A stretch of DNA of 64,000 bases from Callaeas wilsoni (Eukaryota > Chordata > Aves > Passeriformes > Callaeidae). The translations under genes and the position numbers were made by a program. Below are positions 1 through 11,960 of the stretch, piece by piece; the first letter of the stretch is position 1, and each line of letters starts with the position of its first letter. The stretch lies in assembly GCA_013398955.1 (NCBI GenBank), contig VWPU01017876.1, forward strand, positions 62,001 to 126,000, read 5' to 3'. Below the pieces are notes generated by a model, which saw only the letters and a program-made list of their open reading frames with translations, had not been told where the DNA came from and did no database searches.

Positions 1-377
1 TTAGAATAATATTATTTGCTCTTTGTATCACGATAGTGTCTAGTGGTTCTAACTGGAAGACACCGTATCATGCCAGATGTTGAATAATACAGACAAAAGA
101 TAATCTCTTCCCAGAAAATTTAGATTTCAAGCAGACAGGCTAGGTATTGGTGGGAAGACAGGCTGCAGCTTGTCTGGTGTAACACAGCAGTAATTCCTTC
201 ATTGCTGGTGTAGTCAAGCACTCATAAAATTACGTTGCCAACAAGTTGAACATATCTGAATTGTCCCAGTCTCAGCATTGTGTGCAATGACCTCTAAACA
301 GCTTTTGTCTTGAAAAGGTGCTATTCTTTTCCTTAATGACAGAGCAGCTGACTGTTGAATTATCTAGTAGTTATTTT
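1..377. other. Non-coding flank, no gene seen
   Basis: This is AT-rich unique-looking sequence with stops in every frame. I see no recognisable repeat, RNA gene or splice-bounded exon. It ends where a CR1 3' tail begins. Confidence 0.6.
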
Positions 378-1036
378 CATAGAGTCATAGAACAGCTTGG
401 ATTGAAAGCGGCATTTGAGGACCGTCTAGTCCAAACTCCCTATCGCTCTCATCGGTGTCCCCTGGCAGGGATGTCTTTCACTAGTTCAGGTTCCTCAAAG
501 CCTCATCCAACCTGGCCTTGAACACCTCCAGTAACAGGCCATGTACAACTTTTCTAGACAATCTGTTCCAGAGTCACACCAATATCATCCTAAAAAATTT
601 CTTCTCCCTTCTTTCAATTAAAATTTTGGCTGCTTTCCCTGTTACAATAGACATTGGTAAAAAGTCTTTCTCTATCTTCTATAAGCCCCTTTAACTTTTG
701 AAAGGCCTTAATAAGGTCTTCCCAGAGCCTTCTCTTCTCCAGTATGAGCAACCCCAACTGTCTCAGACTGTTTTCTTAGGAGAGGTGCTCCAGCCCTTCG
801 ATGATTTCTGTGGCCCTGGCTCTCTTCCAGACCTGCTCAAATAGATCCATGTCTTTCTTGCGCTGGAAACTCCAAGGCGGAATGCAGCTCTCCAGGTGAG
901 GTCTCACAAGAGTAGAGAAGTGGGGCAGAATCACCTCCCTTGACCCACTGGCTACACTGCTTCTGATGTATCCCAGGATACGGTTGCCTTTCTGGGCTGC
1001 AAGTGCACATTGCTGGCTCATGTCAAGCTTCTGCCT
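378..1036 (-). mobile_element. CR1 LINE 3' fragment, 5'-truncated
   Basis: This is the 3' end of a CR1 non-LTR retrotransposon inserted in reverse. Its left edge is the CR1 terminal repeat read backwards (two copies of a TCATAGA-type 8-9-mer, 378-391). Next comes the inverted CR1 3' UTR, including the usual 'catccaacctggccttgaac' phrase near 507-526. The minus strand from 1054 down to 776 then encodes the C-terminal part of the ORF2 reverse transcriptase. The signs are the KLDMSQQCALAAQKGNRILG, SREVILPHFSTLVRPHLESC and KDMDLFEQVWKRA segments, which are typical of CR1. The copy starts inside ORF2, so it lacks the endonuclease and the RT catalytic core and cannot be autonomous. It abuts the LTR-like element on its right. 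The family call is firm; I do not assign a subfamily. Confidence 0.93.
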
Positions 1037-1049
1037 CTTCAGAGAGTGA

Positions 1050-2004
1050 TCCATAGCACTCTAAGCCAGATGTTTGTGTTGGCTGTCCACAGCAAGGTGC
1101 TGGCAGTGATGTTTTTTCTGAGAATACACCAGAAGGTGCCTCCAGTGTCAGACAGAGCCAGTTCCAACTGGCTCCAAGGGAGACCTGTTGCTGGCCAAAG
1201 CTGAGCTGATCAGTTGATGGTGCCTTTGTGATAACATGCTTAAAAAAGGGTAAACAAATGCTGCAGATCAACAGCCGTAAGAGAGGAGTGAGAAAATGTG
1301 AAACAACTCTGCAGACACCAAGGTCACTGAAGGATTAGGGGAAGGAGGTGCTCCACGGTGGGGCAGATATCTACTGCAGCCCAGAGAGAGGGCCATGGTG
1401 GACCAAATACCAAACCGCAGTGCATGAAGACCCTGGGCCAGAGCAATCTCTTGGCAGGAGCTGCATTTCATTGGGAGGAGCCCAGGCAGGAGCAGGTTTT
1501 CTGGCAGGACCTGTGCCGTGTTGGGGGGACCCACAGTGCAGCAGTGTGTTCTTGAAGTACTGTACCTCATGGAAAGGACTCAGACCGGAGCAGTCCTTAA
1601 AGTACCTTACTCTAAAGGAAGGACCCAAGCTGGAGCAGAGGAACAGAGTGAGGAAAGGGCAGAAAAGAGAAGCTGTTATGGACTGACCTCAGCCACCCTT
1701 CTCCATCACTCTGTAGTACTTGGAGTGGGGGGAATGGAGCAATTTGGAATGAAGGAGAAAACTTAAGGCTACGAAGAAGGAGAAGAAGCAGGGTGGATGT
1801 TTTTTTAAATCTTCCAACTCAGTTTTTATCTTAATTTTCCCTAATTGAGTCTGTAATGCCCATTGCAGTGATTTGTAAGTGATCTCCCTGTCTTTATCTC
1901 AGTCCATGAGGTTCTCATCCTATTTTCTCACCCATTCTGTTGAGGAGGGGTATGGAGAGAGCCTGAGTGGTTGTTTCCCAGATGACCAAGGTAAACTTGC
2001 TACA
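1050..2004 (+). mobile_element. Solo LTR of an avian endogenous retrovirus (ERVL-like)
   Basis: From memory of bird genomes, this stretch follows the order of a common avian ERV LTR. It has a segment on 'agacagagccagttcc' near 1151, a 'gctggccaaagctgagctgatcag' region near 1192-1215, a TATA-like AT stretch just before 1250, a GC-rich tandem block, and a 3' end around 'gtgatctccctgtctttatctc' (1878-1900) closing in a terminal CA near 2003. No gag, pol or env remnants flank it, so it is best read as a solo LTR left by recombination. The orientation (+) comes from that element order. The expected AATAAA signal is not evident in the stretch before the 3' end, so it may be lost. The left boundary is uncertain by about 20 bases and no clean target duplication was found. 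The ERVL-like label is recall, not a search. Open frames here are by-products of the GC-rich block. Confidence 0.7.
1527..1638 (+). repeat. Degenerate ~47-bp tandem repeat inside the LTR
   Basis: There are two full units (1527-1574 and 1575-1620) and a partial third (1621-1638). Each opens with a GGACCCA-type start, continues with a GGAGCAG core, and ends in a GGAA motif. The units are diverged but clearly in register. The block accounts for the overlapping open frames and raised GC at this point. It appears to be part of the LTR rather than a later satellite, because similar repeated units are known in this LTR type. Confidence 0.7.
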
Positions 2005-4422
2005 GTGTTGAAGACACCAATGCAGTTAGAACAGGAAATCAAATCCTGTTTTTATTATGTCCATCTCTTCATCCTCTATAGTACTAAGGTATTCTCAGGT
2101 GGCATGTAAAATCCAGTTTTATAAGATGTTTCTAATTTATTAATGAGCTCACCTGAGACAAGAAAAATAGCTAAATAAATTTCTTTAAAAAGATTTTGAA
2201 AACTCTTCCCCTTTGTGCACAGTTGGGAATACGTTCATGCACACGTATGTCTGAATTTAACTTATGTCCTTATGAATGTTAGCTATGAATGTGCATCCTC
2301 ATCTGCAGACACACCTACAAAGAAGTCGTCCCAGTTCACATAGAAGTTAACAGTCGTGCAGAGTTAACCAGAAGAAGCGATGCATTTTTTTGTTTAAAGA
2401 AAAGCTCAGCTCAAGAGGATTCTGGGTATTGTTTACTCAGTTATATTAGCCTCTTCTCCGTTTGGGTAGGCTTCCATAGAAGCTACTGCTGGTATCATCA
2501 AACTGTACAGTTTACAGATCCTGTAACAAACTACAAATGTCTTGTTCTCTAAGAAGTAGCCTTACTTAATTTCTATTTTTTTCCAGTTTTACTGTTTGTG
2601 CACAATTACCTATATAGAGAAAATTTCAAAATAATTTGTCCGTAGCATAAGCGAGTTTCTAACTGGCAAAGTAATAAATAACTTTTCCATTTTATCATCC
2701 CAGTAACAAAAAATGCTATCATATTGTCTCATTTTGCAAATGAGAATTAATGGCCCATTACTCACAGTCAGTCTTATAGTTGCACACTGCCTATCTTTAG
2801 AGATGAGTGAGCTCTAAGGAGAAAAGTTTTACATCTTATTCACTCCCCTCGGAGCTGGAAGGCCACTTTTTCCCTTTCTGTGGCAGGGGATGCTCCAGTG
2901 GTTCCAGCTGTGCTTCCCTTCCATTCCAGTGATGTTGTGCAGATTGAGGTGCTTGCTCTTTTAGTTTTATCAAGTCAAAAACATCTTCACCAGTAAACTG
3001 AACAGGGCCAAGTTACAGGCTCCAACACTGGCATACAATGAGCCCTGCAATTAGTCATTGATTGATACATGCAATTTTTAAGCTGTGCAAGCTAGACCTC
3101 TACAAACTAGCCCTCTGCCAGACAGTGACTGAGCAGTGTTCAGGAGACAGACTTAGGAATGGTTCCTAGTAGGTGTTTTGGAAGGAAGAAAAAGGTGAGT
3201 TTTAGAATACAGGTACGCACTCTGCTCTACCATTTCAATCATGGCCTTGATTTTCTAGTGCAAGTAGAACCGTAGCCAGTTCTACTCTCCAGTGCTAGAC
3301 TGAGGTTATCAGTGGTATATTCCAACGCTTCTGATACAATGTTGTCCATCTTTCCCTTTTGAGGCCTGGTATCAGTCTTCTTTTTGGAAATTATGCAATC
3401 CAATTATATCAAGAGACTGACTGTCCATCTAAAGTATTTTGGATGAAAGGTGATAAGAAAATTTTGTCAAAGAAAGGGACTGTAGCATAAAACCAAGGAA
3501 ATAGAAGGGACTCTAAAACATATAGTAGTCAGTGAATTCAATAATTTTACAAGCCTGAGTTGCCCTACCATCCAAGTCAGGGTGCAAAGGAAATTCATCA
3601 TTCAGCAGGTATTTGAGATGATTGCTATTTTGTATAAAGAGGGTTGAATTACCCACCTCAGGAGATTTATCTACACTCTGACTGAATCACATGCTAGAAA
3701 TCAGCCCAAGACTTATGAAAATGTTAGATACCTTTAAAGAGCAGGTTTATATCTTCAAACAAAGGCACATTTCTTCTGCCTTCTGTGCACAATCTGAATG
3801 TTTTAGAGTTTTCTATCACAAAACAGTTTTTCTTCCTCGAGGAGGTGACAATAACAGGTGAACCTTTTTTGTTTTTACCTCCTATTCGTAATAAAATATA
3901 TGTCACAAAATGTTAACAGACTCACATTGCAATATTTTGTAGACCTGCCATTCATATTAGCCACAGGACAATTTATTACCTGGAATGAGAAAGTCACATC
4001 TGCAAAAAACATGTATGACTAGGTCAATAAGGTATGGACAATTAATTTTAAATCCCTTAATTATCGGAATTTTCAGTAAAAAAGAAGAGTGGAAGCGCAA
4101 ACTGCTGAACAATTTTTTATTTTGTATATCAAATGTCTGTCTAAAGAACAAGATAGAATAACTGCATTTCAGAAATCATGAAGAAATATAAAAAGAAATG
4201 AGTGTTGAAGTGTGGCAGAAAGACTGGAATTAGAGTAGGAGAAATTAAAGAGGATAGAACTTCTTACACAAATAAGAGGAGAAAAGGAAGAAAAATAATC
4301 ACAAGATTCATAAGGTAAGTAGAGTAGAAGTAGAGTAGAAGAAAATAGACAATAGCAATTTACTTAATCATAAAAACCAAATCAGTAAATAATTATGTTA
4401 ATTATTTTGGAGATGACGAATG
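2005..4422. other. Intergenic or intronic unique sequence, nothing recognised
   Basis: This is about 2.4 kb of AT-rich sequence. Open frames are short (under 90 codons), without domain signatures or codon structure. I see no CR1, LTR or RNA gene. A small tandem duplication of an 11-bp unit lies at 4319-4340 just before the next CR1 tail. Confidence 0.55.
4319..4340. repeat. Two-copy 11-bp tandem repeat
   Basis: The unit gtagagtagaa occurs perfectly twice in a row (4319-4329 and 4330-4340) within a purine-rich stretch. It is probably a small replication-slippage duplication. Confidence 0.9.
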
Positions 4423-4518
4423 TCATGGAATCGTAGAATGGTGTGGGTTGAAGGGGAGGAACCTTAAAAATCATCTAATTCTAAACCCTTGACGTGAGCA
4501 GGGACAATTTCCACTGGA
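4423..4518 (-). mobile_element. CR1 LINE 3' UTR remnant (~95 bp)
   Basis: This very short reverse-oriented CR1 tail begins with the inverted terminal repeat (tcatggaatcgtagaatgg) and continues into the diverged UTR text 'gggttgaaggggaggaacc' and 'gagcagggaca'. No ORF2 sequence is present, so the insertion was extremely 5'-truncated. The surrounding sequence shows nothing else of the element. Confidence 0.85.
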
Positions 4519-7500
4519 GAAGAGACAGAATGGTTTTAGATTGGAGAGCAGAAAAAAAAAAGAGAAAAGTTCTGAGAGTAAGGAATGTGAGGTAAGAGAA
4601 TTTAGAGGGATAGTCCTCAGAAGGAAAAAATAGGGAGACATTAAGGTGATGTAATTTAAGTGACACAGACCTGCTGAACTTGTGAGAGAGTCAAGATCCT
4701 TAAATCAGGAATTATTCTAGGAAATGTAATTCTCTATACATTGTAACTGCAATCTGTGTATGAAGTGTGAAGCTGGCTAAGAAATCTAAACCTAGGGTAT
4801 TTTCTTCAGTCATTATGGATGATGGAGTTGCTGCACCACTGGTACAGTTACCAGTTTCTATTCTGCAGTGCACTGCTAATCATTCTGTGCTCGGTTGGCA
4901 GACTGAACGAACCAGCTGCCAAAGAGACATCTTTTCATTCCCTGTGCTTCCTGAGCAATGGTAGGAAGGGGAGTTTCTCCAGTGCAGGAGCTATTTAACC
5001 CAAGCACTCTCAGTTCTGCTAAACTTTGGATAAAACAATTGAGAGCTAGGAATTAGAAGCTGAGGTTGTTAAATATGCTGGCAGTTGTGTTAAGAGCCAT
5101 TTCCTCAGCTGGTTTTTAAACATTTTTAAAGGAAGGAATAAAAAAGAGCTTGTTTTTACTGCCATCAGGTGTGCAAGAATGCAAATATAGGCTGTTCTCA
5201 CCTGCAACCTAGCAAAGTCAATGGCAAGATTCCCTTTGCTCCCAGGGCAGCTTGGCCAAGGCCCGTTGAGTTACCTGGTGTACTTTGTCCATGCATTATA
5301 TAGCCTGCCTTCTCCTCAGGAAATCCTACAGAAATAGGTGGACAAAGAAGAATAATCCTAGTAAATACCTACTGCATCCCATACATCTTGTATAACTGAG
5401 AAATGTGTTTCAGTTTTAATCCCCATGTTCTAATAGTCCATAGGTGACTTGGGTTTCAGTGGCAAACATGAAAATTATGGGAAGGATGACCATACATTTG
5501 TGAAATTCACTTGTTCCAGCAGTGCTGAACTTTTCTGGGTGACACTGACAGAGTAATACCTGAGAAAGAAAATGATGCAGATATAGCTTCGTAAAGGAGT
5601 GTGAAACATCATACCAAGCTCAGGACTGGTAACCGCACTTCTTCCAGTGTAAGATGTCCAACTTTGAGGAGTGTCTTGCATTCCTAAGCTTCCAAAAGGT
5701 CAGAGTGATGGCATCCCTTAAATTTGATGCTATGTTTGCATGTATTTTATGGTATTAGTTGTGTCAGTAACACTAAGGTTGCTGAATCTTTCCTAAATAA
5801 CATAAGAGAGCAGTAATATTAATGTAGGTGAGGCATCTCTCTTGCTTGTTTCCAGTGATGCACCATAAAAAAGCTTGATAAATACATTAGAAGCTTTTGT
5901 GAACTAACCATAAACAATGCTGATGCCTATATATTTAGTAAAAGATTTAAATATATTTGAACAGATTGTTTTTGTCATAATAACATTTGACAAAGCACAC
6001 AGACTTCCTAAACAATTCCATTCTGGGTAGATGATGGAGGAAAAATAATTGTTTCTATAAACTAAATAAATCTGTTCTTGTGCCAATGCTACAGAAGACA
6101 AATCTTTATTCAAATATGTAGTGCAGTAATAAACCTGTTTAAGAGATAAATTTAATGGGGTTTTGGTGACCATATATTTTCAATAATTGTTTATATTTTT
6201 ATTTTAGTAGCAGTTTTACAAAAAGAAGTTTGTTCCTTAAAAAAATCTTATTAATTCCAGCAATGGAGGAAAGAATTACAGTAGCATTCCTTGTGGAACT
6301 GTTCTTCATATTTGTTTTTGTTTCAGAATCAAGAGCAACACAGCATGAAATTATGCAGCAAGGACCATAAGCAGCAAAAGAGAGGGAAGAACTGTTTAGT
6401 TTGACCCAGGCATAAATGTCTAGAAGTAATGGTAAAAGTGATACCATTTGCTGGCATTTGCAAAAAGAGAACCAGGGCTATCCTATTATGTCATCTTTGT
6501 ACTGCATTGAACATAATAACAGCTTGATTAATAGCTGGCTCTTGTAGGTACAGTCACAATGCAATTAAGCATGAAACATCTTATTATTAACTTTCAAAAA
6601 TAATTAGCCACCTTAGTCCCAGTTTGAAAAAATTACTTTAGTGGTTGGACAGTAAAACATTAATTCTGTAACTTGTGTTCTCTGAACCACCACACACTCA
6701 GTGTGTGAAAAATGATCACAGTCTGTTAATTCTGTGTGTTCACAATCCTATCTGGCTAGGTGTTCTATGGTGCCTAAAGTAGATTGTTTGAGACTGACAA
6801 CTGCATTCCTTCAGGAGCCTTGCTGGACACTTAGGGTAGAAGCATCATTCTTTGCTCCCTCCGCAGGTAGTAGGAAAGAGTAGGAACCAACAGCAGCCAC
6901 GCTTTTTGATAACAAAGGATGTACTTCTTCATTTGAAGATAAATATTAATATGTTCTTCCTGTATCTGATACAAAACTGAAATGTGCTAATCAAAAGCAT
7001 CTGTCAGCAGATGACCTCTCTTCTTCTACAGCAAGCACATATCAAATCATGTTATAAATCAGTGAACTTATGGATTTTTATTTCATCACCAAACCTGGCA
7101 CTAAATGTCATATGTATTGGTGTATTTGAACATTGTCAGTGTTCAAGTTTTGTAGTTTGAATTATGGTGAGGTAGTGATGTCAAACCTCTTCAAGCAGCT
7201 ATATAGCACTTTTTATGACAGGATAGCTTATGTTACTGTAAAAAAACCCCCAATACTCTGGAGTAAAAAGAGTGTCCCAACAGGTATAACTCAGCTACAC
7301 TTCTGTTTCACCAGCTTAGTGAAAGAAAAGAAACCAAACATTTTTCTTTTTTTTTTTTAAATATTGTTTTATACATAAAAAAAATTAAAAATGTGTAAAC
7401 TTACATTTTACACCTCTGTATCTGAGCAATCACTATGACAATAAAAGACAAGTGCTTCCATGGAGCAGTTTGATTAACCAAATGTATGTATCTGTTTCAG

Positions 7501-7703
7501 GATAAGATAAACATAAAATAACGATGCCTATTTCTCTCTGTTGACCAAATAAAAACTTCAGCATGTGCATTTGCTGTCAGATTCTTGTCTTGTACCTGAG
7601 GAGTATCATGTTAGTTATGTAAGGTTGGATAAACCATCATCTAGGCTCTCTATAATGAGGAGAGAAAATCAGCTCCAAACACAGTGCTCATCTTCCTCAT
7701 GTC
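4519..7703. other. AT-rich non-coding stretch, nothing recognised
   Basis: About 3.2 kb dominated by A/T runs. The open frames found here (up to 89 codons, for example minus strand 5904-6173) have no family resemblance and are expected by chance. I see no RNA gene or repeat I can name. Confidence 0.55.
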
Positions 7704-7815
7704 AAAGAAAAGCAGAGAAAATAAAAAAAAAGAGAAAAAGAGAGAAAAAGACAAAATGAAGAAGAGAGAGAAAGGGAGGAAGGAAGGGAGGGAGGAAGGA
7801 AGGAAGGCAGGCAGG
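7704..7815 (+). repeat. Purine-rich (GGAA)n/(GAGA)n microsatellite
   Basis: This is a strand-asymmetric A/G tract grading from A-rich to GGAA/GGGA repeats, ending in a short (GGCA)n tail. Positions 7758-7807 are an uninterrupted 50-base purine run. The lysine/glutamate/arginine-rich frames across it are products of the repeat. It sits directly beside the next CR1 fragment. Confidence 0.95.
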
Positions 7816-7821
7816 CTGGCT

Positions 7822-8460
7822 ATGAGTTTGGTTAAACATGGTTCCCTTCAAATAAATCTATGCTGATTAATCCAAATCATCCTTCAGTCCTTCATGTTTT
7901 TGGAAGTAGTTTCCAGATAGATCCCTTCCACCATTTTTAACAGGAAGGATTTGAGTCTATCAGCCTGCTGTTCCCTAGATCCTCCTTCCTGAGGTTAGAA
8001 GAAACACTGCCTTTCCCCTAGATGTCAAGAATGTCCTGTGACTTCCATGACCTTTCAAAGAGGTTGATCAGCTACTTCAGCACTCATGGGTGTATCCCAT
8101 CAAATCTGATGGAGTTGCGTGTCCAGCTTGTTTAAATGTTCTCTAATCAGATCCTCCTCCAGCGGTGGCAAGTCTTTCTTACTCTATATTTTCCCACTGG
8201 CCTCAGGGATTGCTAAAAGTAAGTAAGAGTAAAGAAAAGAAGGTATTGTGTATCTCACCCTTTTCCACATCCTCTGCCCCAGTCTGCATTGGGTCCTCAG
8301 TTTTCCTGGTCTTACTTTTGTAGCTAATATACCTGAAGAATCTCTTCTGGCTGCCTTTCATATCACTGCTAGATTCAATTCCAGGTAGGCTTTTGCTTTC
8401 CTTGTTCCATTCACCCTTGCCACCCTGGCCTGCCATACCTAAAGAACTTTTATTCATCCA
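7822..8460 (-). mobile_element. CR1 LINE ORF2 fragment (endonuclease-RT linker and RT start)
   Basis: Reading the minus strand from about 8430 to 8203 gives a frame matching the CR1 region between the endonuclease and the reverse transcriptase. It has a lysine-rich segment with QKRFFRYISYKSKTR, then TGAEDVEKGEIHNTFFS, corresponding to the 'FYRYI...KTR...AEVLNAFF' region of CR1 ORF2. Below 8203 the frame is broken, but the nucleotide text continues the RT N-terminal part down to the 'gtttggttaaacatggttccc' segment at 7831-7851. Both ends of the LINE are missing, so this is an internal fragment cut on the left by, or next to, the purine microsatellite. The stretch from 8460 to about 8700 may be further diverged upstream ORF2, but I cannot confirm it. 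Confidence 0.85.
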
Positions 8461-11199
8461 TTGCAGCACTACAGCTGTGTGTGCTGTCCCACCGTATCTG
8501 TATTTCAATAAGACTTTTACTCTACAACTGCACACATACCTCTTCTTCCTCTGGTTTGTTCCCCATGCTATGCACACCATGTGCACATACAGCAGGAACA
8601 CCCAGTTGTACTGATTTCCCAGAAAACGCATGAGAACTTCTCCCATGATGCTGTCCTGTAGTCACTCCTGTATTTATGTATGTGTGGTTGAGGTGGTCAC
8701 TCTAAAGCCCTGTTTTGATGACTGAGGTTTCTTCTACCTACCCTTTGCTTGCCATCCCCCTCACTTGATTGTGAAATATTATTTTTCTATTTGTCAAAAT
8801 AATTTCATATTTTCTCCTCATTTTTCAATGAATCAAAAAAAGTCATTCTAACAGCATCAGAAGAAAAAAGTAAAATACAAACCCTGCAGTTGCCTATACG
8901 GCATTTTCTGGAAATGATGGTTTGGTGACTCCCTTTTTCCTCTCTCCCTTTCCTCACTGTTGCCTTCCTTTCCTCCCTGTTTCCATCCTTTCCTCCCGTT
9001 TTGTGCCTTGCCTACTTCCTTTTTTCTCTTCTTCCTCTAATATATCTTAACTTTTCCTGTGAGTATTAGAAACAGTATTTATCTGAGCAATATGCAGTCT
9101 GAGGTTTTGAGTTTTTAAAAAAAAATTTGTCCTGGAATGGAAATTATCAAAATAATGCTTCTCAGGCTAACATAGAAAGAGATTTGAGACTGTCATGCTA
9201 GTATACATGGGGAAAAAAACAGCATTAGGAACCGAAATGAGCAGGGGTTCAACAAACTCACAGTTCTCCAAATACTCAATGCAGGAAACCTCCTCAAAGT
9301 CAATCGGCGTTCCATAGGCAAGGAAGCAAAAGACTGTTCCTTGAAATTACAAATGCAGTTGATTAATGCCATTGATTTTTGATTTAAACTGATTCAGTAA
9401 CTTGTGAGAAAAATGAATTGCTTCTTTAGTGTTACTTTCATGCATAAAGCTGTAGATAGCACAATATCTGAGTAATAGGCACCAGAAACAGATATCACTG
9501 ATGGCATAATTATGCATTTACTGTAGTTTCAGATTTATCAGCCTATAAAGTACATGGATTACTGCATGTTCCACAGTGTTAACACAGTTAGGGCAATTTG
9601 ATTTCATCTAAACATATTAAAATCAATGCTTAGTGTTTGGTTTAATTTCAAGCATAAATACTACCCAGGGTTCTCAAGATGTGGAAAGCAGTTTCTTAGT
9701 GAAATGCATATTTCATAGCGTGTGTCACTTATCCGTTATTTGGCTGCAAAGAGATGTATCAATTGAAAAAGCTGGTAACAAACCACAAGTCACTCAATGA
9801 AGCATCAAATAATGGTAAATGAGAATTTTTTGCTGTCAATTCAAATTCAATCAAAAGCAGCTCACTTTATTATTTTGTACAGAGTTGTGAAACAGCATTT
9901 GAAATTTATTCTCTTTCCTATGACCTTTTGTGTTATGTTTTTCTTTTAAAATGTAAATTACTGTAAATGCAGCTTCCAGTTTCAGGAGTATTTAACTGAA
10001 TACTACTACTTTAGCTACATCAGAAGATTTTTTTTTTTCATGAAAATGCTTAATATCTTCCATGATTATGGCTTTTAGAGCAACTTCTATCTCCTGCAGA
10101 TCTTTCCTGTTCTGATATCTGTTATTTCCACAACAACTACATTTTTGTCTCCTTGGTGTTTCTAATTACCATTCTGGTAATCTCCATGCCTTTCTTCTAT
10201 TTTTATCATTTTCAGCTCTTATGTGCCATTGACCAATCTTACCTTCTGTCTTTAGTGTCACTATCAATGCATGTATTTACCCATCTGATCCTTGAAACAG
10301 TTGCAATGACATACATTCTTGCCTGCTTAGATGTTGCCTGTGCATAAAAAGCATTTTATAAGTTCGTTGTCCTTCTGGCTCAGGTATGTGTGACTTACAT
10401 GCATCTTTTTTTACATTATTTCACATCTATATATGATGAGTATGAGTGGATTTCCACTGTGTGTAATGTGAAGAAGCAAAGTGCATGATGTTCCTACTGT
10501 TACTAGAACCAGAGGTAGCTCTGATCTCTAAAAAGAGTTGAAGCTTGGAGAAGAAACAAATAGTGGAGGTTAGAATGCAGATGTTTGGGATGAGGTCACA
10601 TATTTATGATATTTAACTCTTTATAAAATAATTGTTCTATGAAGAGGATCTCCTTCAAAACGTTTTTATTTCTAGAAGCCTTTGGTGACTGTGGCTGTTG
10701 TGACTTGGAAATTACTGATCATTTTTGGTATTAAAAATACTTTAAGCAAATGACATTTCAATAGCAAGTAGAGCAAGTAGAACAGAACTACTGTTCTACA
10801 GCAGTTTAATATCTTACATTGTAATGCTTGGTTTAGCATTCAGTAAGATCTCTGTTTAGAGAGAGAAGAAATTTTATAGTTGTTTTGAAACTTTGATACA
10901 ATTAACATTGTTCTCTAAATTAAGTTTAAAGTGATTAATGAAAAAATGGCAGTGGTGGGAGTTGCATGGACGGAAGTACTGTAAGGAACCGATGACACCA
11001 ATTCACCCACTACTCTCAAGTTTAAAATATGTGGAACCGGGGACTATCCAGGTCGTGGTTTGAGCACTTTCTGAATGTACTATGGTTTTATGTCTGGAAT
11101 ACGTCATGATATTCTTCAACTCCTTTCTGTTCACAGCACAGTAGAGTAGCCGAAATTGGAGGGGGTGCTCTGGTCCCCATTCAACACAGTTTAGCTGCA
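8461..11199. other. Non-coding stretch with small tandem repeats
   Basis: About 2.7 kb. 8461-8700 might be the decayed 5' continuation of the CR1 fragment. The rest is AT-rich, with a pyrimidine-rich block at 8930-9050 and no recognisable gene. Open frames stay under 75 codons apart from extensions of the CR1 frame. Confidence 0.5.
8948..9007. repeat. Three-copy 20-bp pyrimidine-rich tandem repeat
   Basis: Three consecutive 20-base units begin at 8948, 8968 and 8988, each opening with ctttcctc and diverging towards the 3' side. They lie inside a wider C/T-rich block (about 8930-9050). This is a minor minisatellite; no function is implied. Confidence 0.85.
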
Positions 11200-11960
11200 T
11201 CAGGCTGCTTGGGGCTGTGTTCACTCAGCCTGAGTAAACTGTCTCATCCTCCTCTTTGTATTGTCATCTCCAAGGCTTCAGCTATCTTGCTGGTCCCTCA
11301 CTGGACTTGGTCCAACATGTCAATATCTTTCTTTTACTGGAAAGTACAAAGCTGAAGATTATTCTAGATTCAGTCAGAGAGGCATCTAATGGTGAGGAAT
11401 AATCATGTCTTTTGACTTCCTGGCTATAATTTTGTCAATACAGCTCAGTATGCATTTGGTCCACATCTCTGCGAGAGCACGGTGCTTGACAAATGCTCAA
11501 AGTGGTTTTTTGGAATTTGGGTTATCTTTTGCAAAGCTGCTTTCTAGCAGTACTCACTAGCATTCTATACAGATCCGTGGAGTTATTCTGACACAGGAAT
11601 GGGGCTTAGCAGTTTTCTTTACTGAATTTTCTGATATTTCCTTAAGCTCTTCTCTCTAGCCCATTGAGATCTCTCTGAATGGCTGGCCTCCAGCACAGTG
11701 TCTCTGCTTCCAGTCTTGAGGTCATTCATGAACTTGCTGAGAATGTTTTCCACCTCGTTGTCTGGGATAACAATAAAGATGTTATTGGGCCTGTCATGAA
11801 GCCTTAAGGAATGCTACTTGTAACCAGATACTCCTTGCACTTTTGGCCACTACTCTTTGAGTCGGGCCATGCGTTCATGTCTGGTCATGTTTTCGTGACC
11901 AAAGTGACTACCGTATCCACTGTACTTCACACTTCTGATTTGAAAATATTGGCATATAGC
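11200..11960 (-). mobile_element. Ancient, highly diverged CR1 LINE fragment
   Basis: The plus strand reads like an inverted CR1 ORF2, heavily mutated. Landmarks in order are 'ctcactggacttggtccaacatgtcaatatctttctttt' (11297-11335), 'gcaaagctgctttctagcag' (11532-11551), 'gagatctctctgaatggc' (11665-11682), 'catgaacttgctgagaatg' (11727-11745) and 'aataaagatgtta' (11770-11782). This order equals the reverse-transcriptase C-terminal half read backwards. The frame is shattered by stops and small indels, so no protein survives. Divergence is clearly greater than in the other CR1 copies here, which suggests an older subfamily. Edges are approximate to about 30 bases. Confidence 0.75.

Noticed and set aside
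1348..1766. Overlapping plus- and minus-strand frames of 65-112 codons
   Set aside because: They lie in the GC-rich tandem block of the LTR-like element and have no retroviral or host domain.
7565..7866. Lysine/glutamate/arginine-rich frames
   Set aside because: They are direct translations of the purine microsatellite.
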